Part shown: one piece after another, positions 52,129 to 61,265 of the stretch
Numbering within the stretch: position 1 is the stretch's first letter
How the letters are laid out: every line of letters starts with the position of its first letter
NCBI GenBank assembly: GCA_947630765.1
Contig: CANRIX010000010.1
Coordinates: forward strand, 23,928 to 87,927
Source: an uncultured Clostridia bacterium
GTDB lineage: Bacteria > Bacillota > Clostridia > Oscillospirales > CAG-382
Direction of reading: 5' to 3'
Length of the DNA: 64,000 bases
Position numbers and translations under genes: made by a program
Notes under the pieces: model-generated
The model's input: the letters and a program-made list of their open reading frames with translations, nothing else
Databases searched by the model: none
What the model was told of the DNA's origin: nothing

Positions 52129-52995
52129 TCAGGCCTCGCGGCGACGGGTGCGCCAATAGGACACCGCCGCGCACGCCAGCGCGACCCCGACGAGGAAGGC
52201 GACGCAAAACACCATGCCGCCCGTCGTAACGCCGTTCATCTTAAAAGCCAGCTCCTCGTTCGGCGTTCCGACGTAGGTCACATAGTAACGCAAAACATTC
52301 GGCGACGGAGAAAAGAATCGAAAGTAGGTAGCCCAGCTGCTATCAATTCGGTACAGCAGACTGACTACATAGAAGAAGATCGCGTGTACAAACCCCGCCG
52401 CACCGCCGGCAAGCCCGTTGCGGAACAGCGTGCCGAACAGGTAAGTCAACCCGATGTAGAAGCACAGGTGCGGGATCCCCTTGAACACCACGCCGCACGT
52501 CATGCGCGGGAAGGTCGTCAGCATGGTCTGCAAGGCGTTCTGCCCCACGACGCCGCCCTTGCCGATCAGGATCCCGTGCAGGGTCACGAACGAAAAGACC
52601 TCCAGCGCGACCACCGAGACGGTCAGGAGCGCCGCCATCCGCCCCGCGGCATAACGGAACGGCGACACCCCGGCGGCTTTTTCAATCTCGAAAAATTGGT
52701 CGCCGTAGTCCCGGTTCAGCACCAGCACCGTCGCGATGATTGCGAAAACGGCGATTTGATACACCAGAAAGCCGCCGCTGACGACATTGTCGACCTCCTG
52801 CACGAGACTTTCCGGAAGGACTTCGGGGACGTACTCTGGCTCGAACCGCTGAACGTTTTCGGCGGATTCCCAGTAAAAGGACACTTGCGTGGAAACGTGA
52901 AACACGGAAATCCCCAGCAGGACCAGCACGGCGAGCCAGAACGTCACCGAGCGGAACAGGGTTTTCCATGTATTTTTGTAGATGGTTCGGAACAT
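52129..52995 (-). CDS. ABC-2-type membrane protein, tandem copy 5
   Basis: 288 residues from ATG 52995 (an upstream in-frame start adds three residues). First of the four tandem units to be transcribed, 15 bp after the ATPase gene. Outer part FEPEYVPEVLPESLVQEV. Conserved EIEKAAGVSP loop. It is the probable original partner gene of the ATPase, from which the others arose by duplication (inference). Confidence 0.85.
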   Translation of the reverse strand: MFRTIYKNTWKTLFRSVTFWLAVLVLLGISVFHVSTQVSFYWESAENVQRFEPEYVPEVLPESLVQEVDNVVSGGFLVYQIAVFAIIATVLVLNRDYGDQFFEIEKAAGVSPFRYAAGRMAALLTVSVVALEVFSFVTLHGILIGKGGVVGQNALQTMLTTFPRMTCGVVFKGIPHLCFYIGLTYLFGTLFRNGLAGGAAGFVHAIFFYVVSLLYRIDSSWATYFRFFSPSPNVLRYYVTYVGTPNEELAFKMNGVTTGGMVFCVAFLVGVALACAAVSYWRTRRREA

Positions 52996-53010
52996 ACCGT
53001 CCACCCCCCT

Positions 53011-53889
53011 TTACCGTTTCACGCCGCCGAGGGCGTAGATGTACGCGTCCTCCAGCGTCGGGGAAACGGGTTGCGAGCCCTCCACGACCGGCGCGGGTGC
53101 GACATACCGCACTTGCGGCTTGCCGTCCACATACGCGACCGACGTAACGGTGGAATTCTGCCGCAACAGCGCCTCCTGCTCCGGCGTGCCGGTCAGCTCG
53201 AACAGCTTCCCGTCGATACGCGACACGAACGACGTCTTGTCGCCGAGGTACTCGACTTTTCCCTGCTCCAGCACGCAAATGTTGTTGCACAAATGCTCGA
53301 TGTCCGCCGTGATGTGGGTGGAGAAAACAATGGTCCGCTCCGCCGCGATACGGGAGAGCAGGTTCAGGAAGTATAGCCGTTCCTCCGGGTCAAGCCCGGT
53401 CGTCGGCTCGTCGATGATAAGTACTTTCGGGTTGCCAATCAGCGCTTGCGCGATGCCCGCACGGCGCAACATCCCGCCGGAATAGCTTCGCAGCAGTTTC
53501 TTTTCTTCGCCGACAAGCCCGACCGTTTCAATCGCGTTCGCGATGGTTTCCTTGCGTTCCTTCTTGTCCTTCATCTTGCGGAGAATGCAGACGTAGTCCA
53601 GAAACTCCACGATGTTCAGGCGCGGCATGAGTTTCGTGCTTTGCGGCAGGTAGCCGAGCGAGGAACGGAATTCCTCCTTGTGTTCCAATAGGTCCTTCCC
53701 GTCGAAGGTGATTTTTCCGTCGGTGGACTTCATAATGGTCGCTAAAATCCGCATGAGCGTGGTTTTTCCGGCGCCGTTCCGACCGATCAGTCCGAAAATG
53801 CCGGAACCGATCGTGATATTGACGCCGTCGAGCGCCTTTTTCTTCCCGCGGGGGTAGATTTTGGTCAGGTTGGTGATTTCGATGTTCAT
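53011..53889 (-). CDS. ABC transporter ATP-binding protein
   Basis: 292 residues. Walker A GRNGAGKT at 36-43, signature YSGGMLRR near 135, Walker B VLIIDEPTTGLDP near 157, H-loop STH near 190; a C-terminal extension of about 80 residues (TSVAYVDGKPQVRY) as in drug/peptide export ATPases. It is the only ATPase for six membrane proteins in the array. Export or antimicrobial-peptide resistance is suggested by family, not shown. Confidence 0.93.
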   Translation of the reverse strand: MNIEITNLTKIYPRGKKKALDGVNITIGSGIFGLIGRNGAGKTTLMRILATIMKSTDGKITFDGKDLLEHKEEFRSSLGYLPQSTKLMPRLNIVEFLDYVCILRKMKDKKERKETIANAIETVGLVGEEKKLLRSYSGGMLRRAGIAQALIGNPKVLIIDEPTTGLDPEERLYFLNLLSRIAAERTIVFSTHITADIEHLCNNICVLEQGKVEYLGDKTSFVSRIDGKLFELTGTPEQEALLRQNSTVTSVAYVDGKPQVRYVAPAPVVEGSQPVSPTLEDAYIYALGGVKR

Positions 53890-53904
53890 ATGGTTGTTCT
53901 CCTT

Positions 53905-54672
53905 TCAATCTCCGAACGATTCGTGTAATTTTTCGCGCCTGAGCAGGATACAGGTCACGGCGAGGATGACGACCGCCAAGCCGACGAACAGCAGGCGGTT
54001 ATACGTCCACAAATGCGGGAACGGGTCCACGACCTGCCCGGTCGCCTCCACGGTAAAGCCCGCGTTCGCCACCGCGTCGCCGATGAGGTAGCGCGTGATG
54101 AACGGGTCGAACAGGGCTTGCGAAAACGGCAGGTTCAGACTGCAAATGTCCTGCATACGGGGCTGGAACAGCGTAAACACGAGGATCCCCAGCCCCACCG
54201 GGGCGTAGCAGTTCCGCAAAACCACCCGCAACAGCAGGAACAGCGACGCGAAGAACAGCGTCGTCACGACGGCGGACAGCGCCAGATAGAGCTGGAAGTG
54301 TTCCGGCACCGTCAGCGGGATAACAATGCTCGACGGCTTGCACCAGTATACCTTCGACCGCACGAGCAAACAGCTCGCGACCAGCGGGATCAGCGTCGCG
54401 ACAACGGTCGAAAAGAACTTGCAGAGCGCCAAATTGAGCGTCGAGACCCCGTTGATCAGCCCCAATTCGATCTCATAATTGTCGTACAGCAGGAACGACA
54501 CCGGGAGCAGAACGAGGAACGGCACGAGCAGTTCACAGGACATGAAGAAGTTGTTCGTCCCCGGATCGGTGAGGATCCAATGTCGCTCCCAGAGCTGCGT
54601 CGTCAAAGCCAGCAACGCCGTCGCGATCAGGAAGTAGTATTTTGTTTTCCACAGAGAACGGAGAAAAAGCAT
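53905..54672 (-). CDS. ABC-2-type membrane protein, divergent copy 6
   Basis: 255 residues, about six membrane segments. Little overall similarity to the tandem permeases, but the loop YDNYEIELGLINGVST lies where they have DYGDQFFEIEKAAGVSP, so it looks like a remote homologue. 15 bp before the ATPase gene. A 94-bp gap separates it from lipoprotein F; no clear promoter seen there. Confidence 0.8.
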   Translation of the reverse strand: MLFLRSLWKTKYYFLIATALLALTTQLWERHWILTDPGTNNFFMSCELLVPFLVLLPVSFLLYDNYEIELGLINGVSTLNLALCKFFSTVVATLIPLVASCLLVRSKVYWCKPSSIVIPLTVPEHFQLYLALSAVVTTLFFASLFLLLRVVLRNCYAPVGLGILVFTLFQPRMQDICSLNLPFSQALFDPFITRYLIGDAVANAGFTVEATGQVVDPFPHLWTYNRLLFVGLAVVILAVTCILLRREKLHESFGD

Positions 54673-54766
54673 TGGTATTCAGCACCCCTTTCGTCGGTCG
54701 TCGGACCGAATCTTTTTTTGTGATATATTGTCGTAAATCTGTTTGTATGATATCGTCCTGACCTTT

Positions 54767-55768
54767 TTATTTGAGATTCTTTGTCGGAATCATTTCTTCA
54801 TGCGTTATGGTCTTGTCGATTGTTAATTCTTCATATCTTGGAGCGCAAACCACGGCTTGTATCGCATAAATGAACGTAAGGCTTTCCGCATCTGGTAATG
54901 GTTCTGCATATTCCGGCGAATCTTTTGAAACCCAGCGTATAGGGTGATTAGAATATGCATAGTCCGGGTCATCCTCCATATGAGGCCATGTGCCGTCTTG
55001 CGTATATTTTTCGATCATATTTCCTTGAAATATGTCGGCAATATCCAAAGCATACACATCGCCGTTTTCGTCCAGAAACAGCACATGACCGAATATTTTC
55101 GTTTCGCACTCCAGGTGCGTACCGCTTCGAGTCATTCGATATGAAAGTATCGGAGTATCATCCGGATCACTATCCCAAAACACACCGGGAATCCACCCGA
55201 CGGTCACGCGGTCGGAGAGCGTATCCCCGTTGTAGGAAAACATACTATCAAGCGGTGTAAGATTTTCGTACTCTTCGGCAGAAACCTCGTAGGTGAACGT
55301 GTCAAATTTCATATCCGGGTAGAAAATGAAGTAATTGCTCCACCCGGTCGGGTGGTTGCGGTAAGTTTGTTGCTGGATCCGCACGATCTCCCCGGCTTCG
55401 TCGTAGAATGTGCCGGTGATCGTCAGGTTGCAGTTCTTCCCGGTGTCATTCGTGACGTTCAGGAGCATGAAGTTCTTCTCTTTGTATTCGTATTTCTTTT
55501 CTGTAATAATGAACTCCCCGCTCCATTCGTGCGTCTCGTCGGTGGACGGCGTTTCGGTCGTGCCGGACGGCTCTGTCGAAACGGTCTCCGACGATGCCGA
55601 ACTCGAACTATTACTCATAATGTCGCCAATGTTGAAGTGCTGTTCCCCGGACATATCGCTGACCTCGCCTTGCGGTGCGGTTTCTTCTTCCTTGTCACAC
55701 GCGGCGAACAGCGTCAGCGTGATCGCAAGGAACAGGAGCATGGAAAGAATGCGTTTGTACGGTTTCAT
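54767..55768 (-). CDS. array lipoprotein F
   Basis: 333 residues. KPYKRILSMLLFL signal, lipobox FAAC, Cys24. QHFNIGDI module, short linker TEPSGTTETPSTDETHEW, K-type core. The middle region combines parts of others: DDTPILSYRMTR resembles D/G, HLECETKIFGHVLFLDENG is as in A, and KYTQDGTWPHMEDDP plus SNHPIR are as in C. Ends THEEMIPTKNLK. Last lipoprotein before the transporter genes. Confidence 0.85.
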   Translation of the reverse strand: MKPYKRILSMLLFLAITLTLFAACDKEEETAPQGEVSDMSGEQHFNIGDIMSNSSSSASSETVSTEPSGTTETPSTDETHEWSGEFIITEKKYEYKEKNFMLLNVTNDTGKNCNLTITGTFYDEAGEIVRIQQQTYRNHPTGWSNYFIFYPDMKFDTFTYEVSAEEYENLTPLDSMFSYNGDTLSDRVTVGWIPGVFWDSDPDDTPILSYRMTRSGTHLECETKIFGHVLFLDENGDVYALDIADIFQGNMIEKYTQDGTWPHMEDDPDYAYSNHPIRWVSKDSPEYAEPLPDAESLTFIYAIQAVVCAPRYEELTIDKTITHEEMIPTKNLK

Positions 55769-55782
55769 CGTAGTTCTCCTTT

Positions 55783-56808
55783 TTATTTGAGATTCTTTGT
55801 CGGTATCATTTCCATAAACATTTCGCCATCGTCGTATGTTAATTCTTTATACCTTGCAGAGCAAACCACGGCTTGTATCGCATAAATAAACGTAAGACTT
55901 TCCGCATCCGGCAACGGTTCTGTATACTCCGGTGAATCCTTGGAAACCCAGCGCAGAGCTTGAAACATGGTATCATAAAGTGGATCATCCTCCATATGTG
56001 GCCATGTGCCAGTCTGCGTAAATCCGCTGGTCATATCTCCCTGAAATCTATCGGCGATATCCAAAGCATACACATCGCCGTTTCCATCCAGAATCAACGC
56101 ATGGCCAAATATTCTCGTTTCACACTCCGAGTGCGTACCACTTTGGGTCATTCGATACGAAAGTATCGGGGTGCCATCCGGATCATTGTCCCAATACACA
56201 CCGGGAACCCATCCAACGGTCACGCGGTCGGAGAGCGTATCCCCGTTGTAGGAAAAGACACTGTCAAGCGGCGTATTGTTTTCGTATTCCTCGGCAGAGA
56301 CCTCGTAGGTGAACGTGTCGAACTTCATATCCGGGTAGAAAATGAAGTAATTTCTCCACCCGGTCGGGTGGTTGTGGTAAGTTTGTTGCTGAATCCGCAC
56401 GACCTCCCCGGCTTCGTCGTAAAACGTGCCGGTGATCGTCAGGTTGCAGTTCTTTCCGGTGTCGTTCGTGACGTTCAGAAGCATGAAGTTCTTTTCCTTG
56501 TATTCATATTTCTTTTCTGTAATAATAAACTCCCCGCTCCAGTCGTGCGTTTCGTCGGTGGACGGCGTTTCGGTCGTGCCGGACTGTTCGGACGTGTCAC
56601 CTTGCGACGGTTCGGACGAAACGGTCTCCGACGATGACGAACTCGCGCTATTGCTCATAATGTCTCCGATGTTGAAATGCTGTTCCCCGGACATGTCGCT
56701 GACCTCGCCTTGCGATGCGGTTTCTTCCTCCTTGTCGCACGCGACGAATCCCGTCAGCGCGATTGCAAGAAGCAGGAGCATGGAAAGAATGCGTTTGTAC
56801 GGTTTCAT
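55783..56808 (-). CDS. array lipoprotein G
   Basis: 341 residues from ATG 56808. KPYKRILSMLLLL signal, lipobox FVAC, Cys24. QHFNIGDI module with an expanded linker (PSQGDTSEQSGTTETPS). K-type core. Middle region nearly identical to D; C-terminal EMFMEMIPTKNLK as in C. Confidence 0.85.
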   Translation of the reverse strand: MKPYKRILSMLLLLAIALTGFVACDKEEETASQGEVSDMSGEQHFNIGDIMSNSASSSSSETVSSEPSQGDTSEQSGTTETPSTDETHDWSGEFIITEKKYEYKEKNFMLLNVTNDTGKNCNLTITGTFYDEAGEVVRIQQQTYHNHPTGWRNYFIFYPDMKFDTFTYEVSAEEYENNTPLDSVFSYNGDTLSDRVTVGWVPGVYWDNDPDGTPILSYRMTQSGTHSECETRIFGHALILDGNGDVYALDIADRFQGDMTSGFTQTGTWPHMEDDPLYDTMFQALRWVSKDSPEYTEPLPDAESLTFIYAIQAVVCSARYKELTYDDGEMFMEMIPTKNLK

Positions 56809-56822
56809 CGTAGTCCCCCTTT

Positions 56823-57839
56823 TCATTTGAGATTCTTTGGCGGCAAGTAATCGTGCAAGTTCACGGTACCGTTTGCTCCGAGTGTATTGTAAAGTTCGCC
56901 GACGACGGCACCTTGAATCGCAAAAATGAACGTGAAATTCGTGGCATCCGGCAACGGTTCGTTATATTCCGGCGAATCTCTGGAAACCCAATAGAGGAGT
57001 TTATTATCGTATGCATAAAGCGGATCTTCCTCTATATGCGGCCACCAGCTAACCATCGTATTTGTGGTCAAATCCCCATTCCACGCATCAAAATCCCAGG
57101 TATATACGTCACCGTTTTCGTCCAGAATCAGGATATGGCCAAAAAGTATAACTTCGCATTCCGCAGTACCACTTCGAATCATTCGACACATAAGCATAGC
57201 CGTATTATTTATATCATCGCGCCAAAATAGCTCCGGAATCCAACCGACGGTCACGCGGTCGGAAAGCGGTTGCCCGTTGTAGGAAAACATACTGTCAAGG
57301 GTCGTGAGATTTTCGTACTCTTTAGCAGAAAGTTCGTAGGTGAACGTGTCGAACTTCATTTGCGGCCAGAAAATGAAGTAGTTGCTCCAGCCGGTTGGGA
57401 AGTTATGGTAAATTTGTTGCTGAATCCGCACGACCTCCCCGGCTTCATCGTAAAACGTGCCGGTGATCGTCAGGTCGCAATTCGTCCCGGTGTCATTCGT
57501 GATGTTCAGGAGCATGAAGTTTGAATCCTTGTATTCGTACTTTTTCTCCGTGATAACAAACTCCCCGCTCCATTCGTGCGTCTCGTCGGTGGACGGCGTT
57601 TCGGTCGTGCCGGACGGTTCGGACGTGCCGCCTTGCGACAGCTCGGACGAAACGGTCTCCGAAGATGTCGAACTCGCGCTATTGCTCATAATGTCGCCAA
57701 TGTTGAAGTGCTGTTCCCCGGACATATCGCTGACTTCGCCCTGCGGTGCGGTTTCTTCTTCCTTGCCGCATGCGGCGAACAGCGTCAGCGCGATTGCAAG
57801 GAACAGGAGCATGGAAAGAATGCGTTTGTACGGTTTCAT
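56823..57839 (-). CDS. array lipoprotein H
   Basis: 338 residues. KPYKRILSMLLFL signal, Cys24. QHFNIGDI module and QGGTSEPSGTTETPS linker, but D-type core (KDSNFMLLNITNDTGTNCDLT, FWPQMKF) as in B, which has the other N-terminal module. C-terminal half is unique (NTAMLMCRMIRSGTAECEVILF, VNLHDYLPPKNLK). Clear mosaic member. Confidence 0.85.
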   Translation of the reverse strand: MKPYKRILSMLLFLAIALTLFAACGKEEETAPQGEVSDMSGEQHFNIGDIMSNSASSTSSETVSSELSQGGTSEPSGTTETPSTDETHEWSGEFVITEKKYEYKDSNFMLLNITNDTGTNCDLTITGTFYDEAGEVVRIQQQIYHNFPTGWSNYFIFWPQMKFDTFTYELSAKEYENLTTLDSMFSYNGQPLSDRVTVGWIPELFWRDDINNTAMLMCRMIRSGTAECEVILFGHILILDENGDVYTWDFDAWNGDLTTNTMVSWWPHIEEDPLYAYDNKLLYWVSRDSPEYNEPLPDATNFTFIFAIQGAVVGELYNTLGANGTVNLHDYLPPKNLK

Positions 57840-57854
57840 CGTAATTCCCCCTTT

Positions 57855-58892
57855 TTACTGAAGATTCTTTGGCGGTATGATTTCTTCCAGCGACACGGTT
57901 GCATCAATAGCCAAGTCGTACCATACATTGTAATCGACGACCGCTTGAATTGCAAAAATGAATGTAAAAATTTCCCCGTCCGGCAACGGCTTTGCATACT
58001 CGGCAGAATCTTCTGAAACACGCCGCAAAGCTTGATTCATAAACGCAAAGTCTGGGTCTTCCTCTATATGAGGCCATGTAGCAATCTGTGTGACTTTTGT
58101 GATATCTCCGTCAAATGTATCCGCGAAATCTAAAGCAAATACATCACCATTTTCATCCAGAATCAATTGATGTCCGAAAATTTTCATTTCGCACTCTGGA
58201 TGTGTACAATTTGACCTCATTCGATACATAAGTAACTTGTTGCCATCTGGGTCATCGACCCAGAAGAACCCCGGAATCCAGCTAACTGCCACAAAATCGG
58301 AAAGCGGTTGCCCGTTATAGGAAAACATACTGTCAATGACTGTGAGATTTTCGTATTCCTCGGCAGAAGCCTCGTAGGTGAACGAGTCAAATTTCATGTC
58401 CGGGTAGAAAATGAAGTAGTTGCTCCACCCGGTCGGGTGGTTGTGGTAAGTTTGTTGCTGGATGCGCACGACGTTTCCGGATTCGTCGTAAAACGTGCCG
58501 GTGATCGTCAGGTTGCAGTTCTTCCCGGTGTCGTTCGTGACGTTCAGGAGCATGAAGTTCTTCTCTTTGTATTCGTATTTCTTTTCTGTAATAATGAACT
58601 CCCCGCTCCATTCGTGCGTTTCGTCGGTGGAAGGCGTTTCGTCGGTGGAAGGCGTTTCGGTGGACGGCGTTTCGGTGGAGCTTTCCGCCGCAGACGCGTT
58701 GCTGTCAGCCGATTCGCTTTGCTGGATATCGTCAATATAGAAATGTTGTTCCCCGGACATATCGCTGACCTCGCCTTGCGGTGCGGTTTCCTCCTCTTTG
58801 CCGCACGCGGCGAACAGCGCTGACAAAAGCGCGACCGCAAGGAGCAACGCGAGCCCTTTGCGAACGAAACGGTTTCCTTTTTGGTTTTTCAT
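57855..58892 (-). CDS. array lipoprotein I
   Basis: 345 residues, the longest and first-transcribed copy. Long signal with basic start (MKNQKGNRFVRKG), lipobox FAAC, Cys30. HFYIDDIQQSE module; linker with three ETPST-type repeats (TETPSTETPSTDETPSTDE). K-type core with small changes (DESGNVV). C-terminal half distinct (FVAVSWIPGFFWVDDPDGN; SLEEIIPPKNLQ). 34 bp after the single-span protein. Confidence 0.85.
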   Translation of the reverse strand: MKNQKGNRFVRKGLALLLAVALLSALFAACGKEEETAPQGEVSDMSGEQHFYIDDIQQSESADSNASAAESSTETPSTETPSTDETPSTDETHEWSGEFIITEKKYEYKEKNFMLLNVTNDTGKNCNLTITGTFYDESGNVVRIQQQTYHNHPTGWSNYFIFYPDMKFDSFTYEASAEEYENLTVIDSMFSYNGQPLSDFVAVSWIPGFFWVDDPDGNKLLMYRMRSNCTHPECEMKIFGHQLILDENGDVFALDFADTFDGDITKVTQIATWPHIEEDPDFAFMNQALRRVSEDSAEYAKPLPDGEIFTFIFAIQAVVDYNVWYDLAIDATVSLEEIIPPKNLQ

Positions 58893-58926
58893 TTCAATTC
58901 CCCTTTGTATCTTTTTTCATACGGAA

Positions 58927-59814
58927 TCAACGGTCCGTCAAACGGTTGAAGGTTTCGTCGCTCGGATACAAGCGCGTCATTCCGCGTCCGACCGCCTGAT
59001 AGAACAGCACGGACGGGACCCTGTACTGAGTAAACATCTCGTAGAGCGAAAAGAAGTTGAACGGGTATTCAGCGGACACCCCATACACCGTGCTGATTTC
59101 GCGCACAAGCGTTTCGTGTCCGCGTCCGACCGCTTCCTGCGGGCAGTAGAACAACAGAGTTTCATTGAGGTCCTGTCCGGTCAAATAGGGGACGAGGTCG
59201 TCCCTCGTGACGAAACAGTCCGGCGAGGAAAGCAGGGCAAGCCGGTACAGGAACAGGTCGTAAACGGCTTCCGTGTCGGTGCGAAGGTCGCCGGACTTTG
59301 TCAGCACGCGGTCGGACGAAAAGCGGGTCGCAAGCTCCTTTTCCGGGCGAGTGGGCAGGTCGTAGGCGGGCAGGACGAGCGTTTCGCCGGTCTCATACAG
59401 CCGGACGGAATCGGCGAGCAGGTAGAACACCTCCGCTTGCGTCAGGGAGCGGATCCCCTCCGTCGCGGGATTATAATCCGCCCAGTAGGCGTGCAGGGCG
59501 TCCTCGCCGACGACCGTCACGGCGTTCGCCGCTTCGTCGGTCACGGTCAGCGCGGCGAACTTCTCCTGCATCTCCCGCTGGGAAAGCGGGACTCCCTCCG
59601 CGCCCGTTTGGGTTTCGCTGGTTTGCGAGGGCTCCTTTCGGGTGAAAATGCCTTCGTCGTTGAACTGTCCGGCTTCGTAGGGCTGCTCGCTGCGCGGGAA
59701 TTCCGCAAGGACGATCAGCGAGCCGGTCAGGAAAACGACGGACAGCAGAATGAGGATCGCCGTCAAGAGAAACAGTCGTTTTTCCGAGTCGCGGTGTTTT
59801 TCATGTTTTCGCAT
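58927..59814 (-). CDS. single-span membrane protein leading the array
   Basis: 295 residues. Cytoplasmic start (MRKHEKHRDSEKR), one membrane span about 15-37, then an extracytoplasmic region with Ser/Thr/Glu-rich linker and a helical domain (SLTQAEVFYLLADSVRLYE; DLFLYRLALLSSPDCFVTRD). I recognise no family. It is the first gene after the promoter with direct repeats and immediately downstream of the two-component genes, so it may be a sensor accessory or assembly factor (inference). Confidence 0.8.
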   Translation of the reverse strand: MRKHEKHRDSEKRLFLLTAILILLSVVFLTGSLIVLAEFPRSEQPYEAGQFNDEGIFTRKEPSQTSETQTGAEGVPLSQREMQEKFAALTVTDEAANAVTVVGEDALHAYWADYNPATEGIRSLTQAEVFYLLADSVRLYETGETLVLPAYDLPTRPEKELATRFSSDRVLTKSGDLRTDTEAVYDLFLYRLALLSSPDCFVTRDDLVPYLTGQDLNETLLFYCPQEAVGRGHETLVREISTVYGVSAEYPFNFFSLYEMFTQYRVPSVLFYQAVGRGMTRLYPSDETFNRLTDR

Positions 59815-59846
59815 CTTCGTCAGTCCTTTCTGGTTTCTTTGGGGGC

Positions 59847-59892
59847 AGTATACAGCGCTGATGTTATAGAGTTGTTATCGAGTTGTTATCGA
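59847..59892 (-). promoter_or_regulatory. array promoter with three 11-bp direct repeats (response-regulator boxes)
   Basis: -10 TATACT at 59852-59847. In place of a -35 element are three head-to-tail 11-bp units at 59860-59870, 59871-59881 and 59882-59892 (plus-strand GATGTTATAGA, GTTGTTATCGA, GTTGTTATCGA). The arrangement is that of OmpR/PhoB-type activators contacting RNA polymerase at the -35. No other clear promoter was found between here and the terminator at 43183. Confidence 0.75.
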
Positions 59893-59923
59893 CAGATGCC
59901 TTTTTGAAAAAAATCGAGATTTT

Positions 59924-61252
59924 TTACGGAAATTCCACGCGGGCGGTCGTTCCTTCTCCCGGCGCGGAGGTGAAGGACAGGGTCGCGCGGTGCGCGTTGG
60001 CGATCTGCTTGCAGAGGGCGAGCCCCAGCCCGGTGCCGCCTTCCGCGCGGGAACGCGCCTTGTCGGTGCGGTAGAAGGGTTCGGTGATGTGGGAAAGCTG
60101 TTCGGGGGTCATGCCCTTGCCGCGGTCGATGATGGCGACGGTTTTGCCGTCACAGACAAGCCTGACGGTCGAGCCGGGACTGCTGGCTTTGACGGCGTTC
60201 TCGACGAGGTTGCCGATCAGCACGGACAGCAGGGCGGGGTCGCCGTCCACGACGCCGGGGCGCGTGTCCAGCGTCAGGTAGACCCCGCTCTTGTCCGCGC
60301 GGGGGGTCAGGCGGCGGACGGTGTCCTCCAGCAGGGTCGGAAGGTCGACCGGGCGGGGCGAAATGCCGTTTTCCCGGATAAACGCGCCGTCCAGCAATTT
60401 TTCCGCGACGCTTTCCAGCCGGTCCGCCTCGGTTTGGATATAGGCGAGCGCCTGCCGGCGACCTTCCGCCGCGACGGGGGCTTTTTCGAGGTAGTCGGCG
60501 TAGCCGCGAATGGTCGTCAGCGGGGTGCGCAATTCGTGCGCCATGTTTTCGACGAGCGCCTGCTTGCGCCTTGCGTCCTGCCGCAGGGCGTCCACCATGA
60601 CGTTGAAGCTCTTCGCGAGCGCCGCGACCTCGTCCTTGCCGGATTCGTTCGCGCGGACGGACAGGTCGCCGCCCGCGATGGTTTCGGAAGTCCTTCGAAG
60701 TTTTTCGAGCGGGACGGAAAGCCGTTTGAGCGCGACGAACAGGCACGCCGCCAAAAGCACCGACGCGCCGACCGAGACGCAAACAAAAACGGTCATAAGC
60801 GCACGGAACTTCTCGTCCAGCGAACTGACGTCCTTCGCATAGACGAACTGTCCCAGCCCTTCGACCGTGTTGTTGATGACGAAATAGCGCACGCCGCCGA
60901 CGCTGCACAGCTTCGACGCGTCCGGCTCGGGGATCTGCATACCGTCCGGCAGCGTGTCGAAAAATTCCCGGTCGCCGGTATAGGCGCGGAAGCGGATCAG
61001 CCGTGAGCCGTAATACCCGTCATAGGACCGCAGTAAGAGGGGAAGGCTTTCCTCACTACTCCCCATCTCCATGACGTCGTCGTAGTCCCGCTTGAGCGCG
61101 TGGACGATCGCGGCGTTCTCCGTGTCGCAGGACGCTTCGGCGGCGAGGACCACTTCGCCGTAGGTGTAAAACGCTAACAGGAAAACGCTGATGTCGAGAA
61201 AAATCAAAAACAGGATCAAAGCGGCAAGATAGGTTTTCTGCCATAACCGCAT
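59924..61252 (-). CDS. two-component sensor histidine kinase
   Basis: 442 residues. Span near 8-30, external sensor of about 120 residues, second span about 155-178, HAMP, His-containing ENMAHELRTPLTTIRGY near 240, N-box NLVENAVKAS, and GGTGLGLALCKQI. 13 bp downstream of the response regulator gene. Sensor domain has no recognised ligand motif. Confidence 0.93.
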   Translation of the reverse strand: MRLWQKTYLAALILFLIFLDISVFLLAFYTYGEVVLAAEASCDTENAAIVHALKRDYDDVMEMGSSEESLPLLLRSYDGYYGSRLIRFRAYTGDREFFDTLPDGMQIPEPDASKLCSVGGVRYFVINNTVEGLGQFVYAKDVSSLDEKFRALMTVFVCVSVGASVLLAACLFVALKRLSVPLEKLRRTSETIAGGDLSVRANESGKDEVAALAKSFNVMVDALRQDARRKQALVENMAHELRTPLTTIRGYADYLEKAPVAAEGRRQALAYIQTEADRLESVAEKLLDGAFIRENGISPRPVDLPTLLEDTVRRLTPRADKSGVYLTLDTRPGVVDGDPALLSVLIGNLVENAVKASSPGSTVRLVCDGKTVAIIDRGKGMTPEQLSHITEPFYRTDKARSRAEGGTGLGLALCKQIANAHRATLSFTSAPGEGTTARVEFP

Positions 61253-61265
61253 ATGCGCACCTCCC

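Noticed and set aside
54690..54720. Hairpin plus T-run on the plus strand
   Set aside because: The T-run is on the strand opposite to all nearby genes, so it would not end the array transcript; likely chance or weak antisense stop.
43425..58892. Repeat array resembling CRISPR or phase-variation cassettes
   Set aside because: The repeats are whole genes of about 1 kb, not short repeats with spacers, and no cas genes or invertible-repeat ends are seen.
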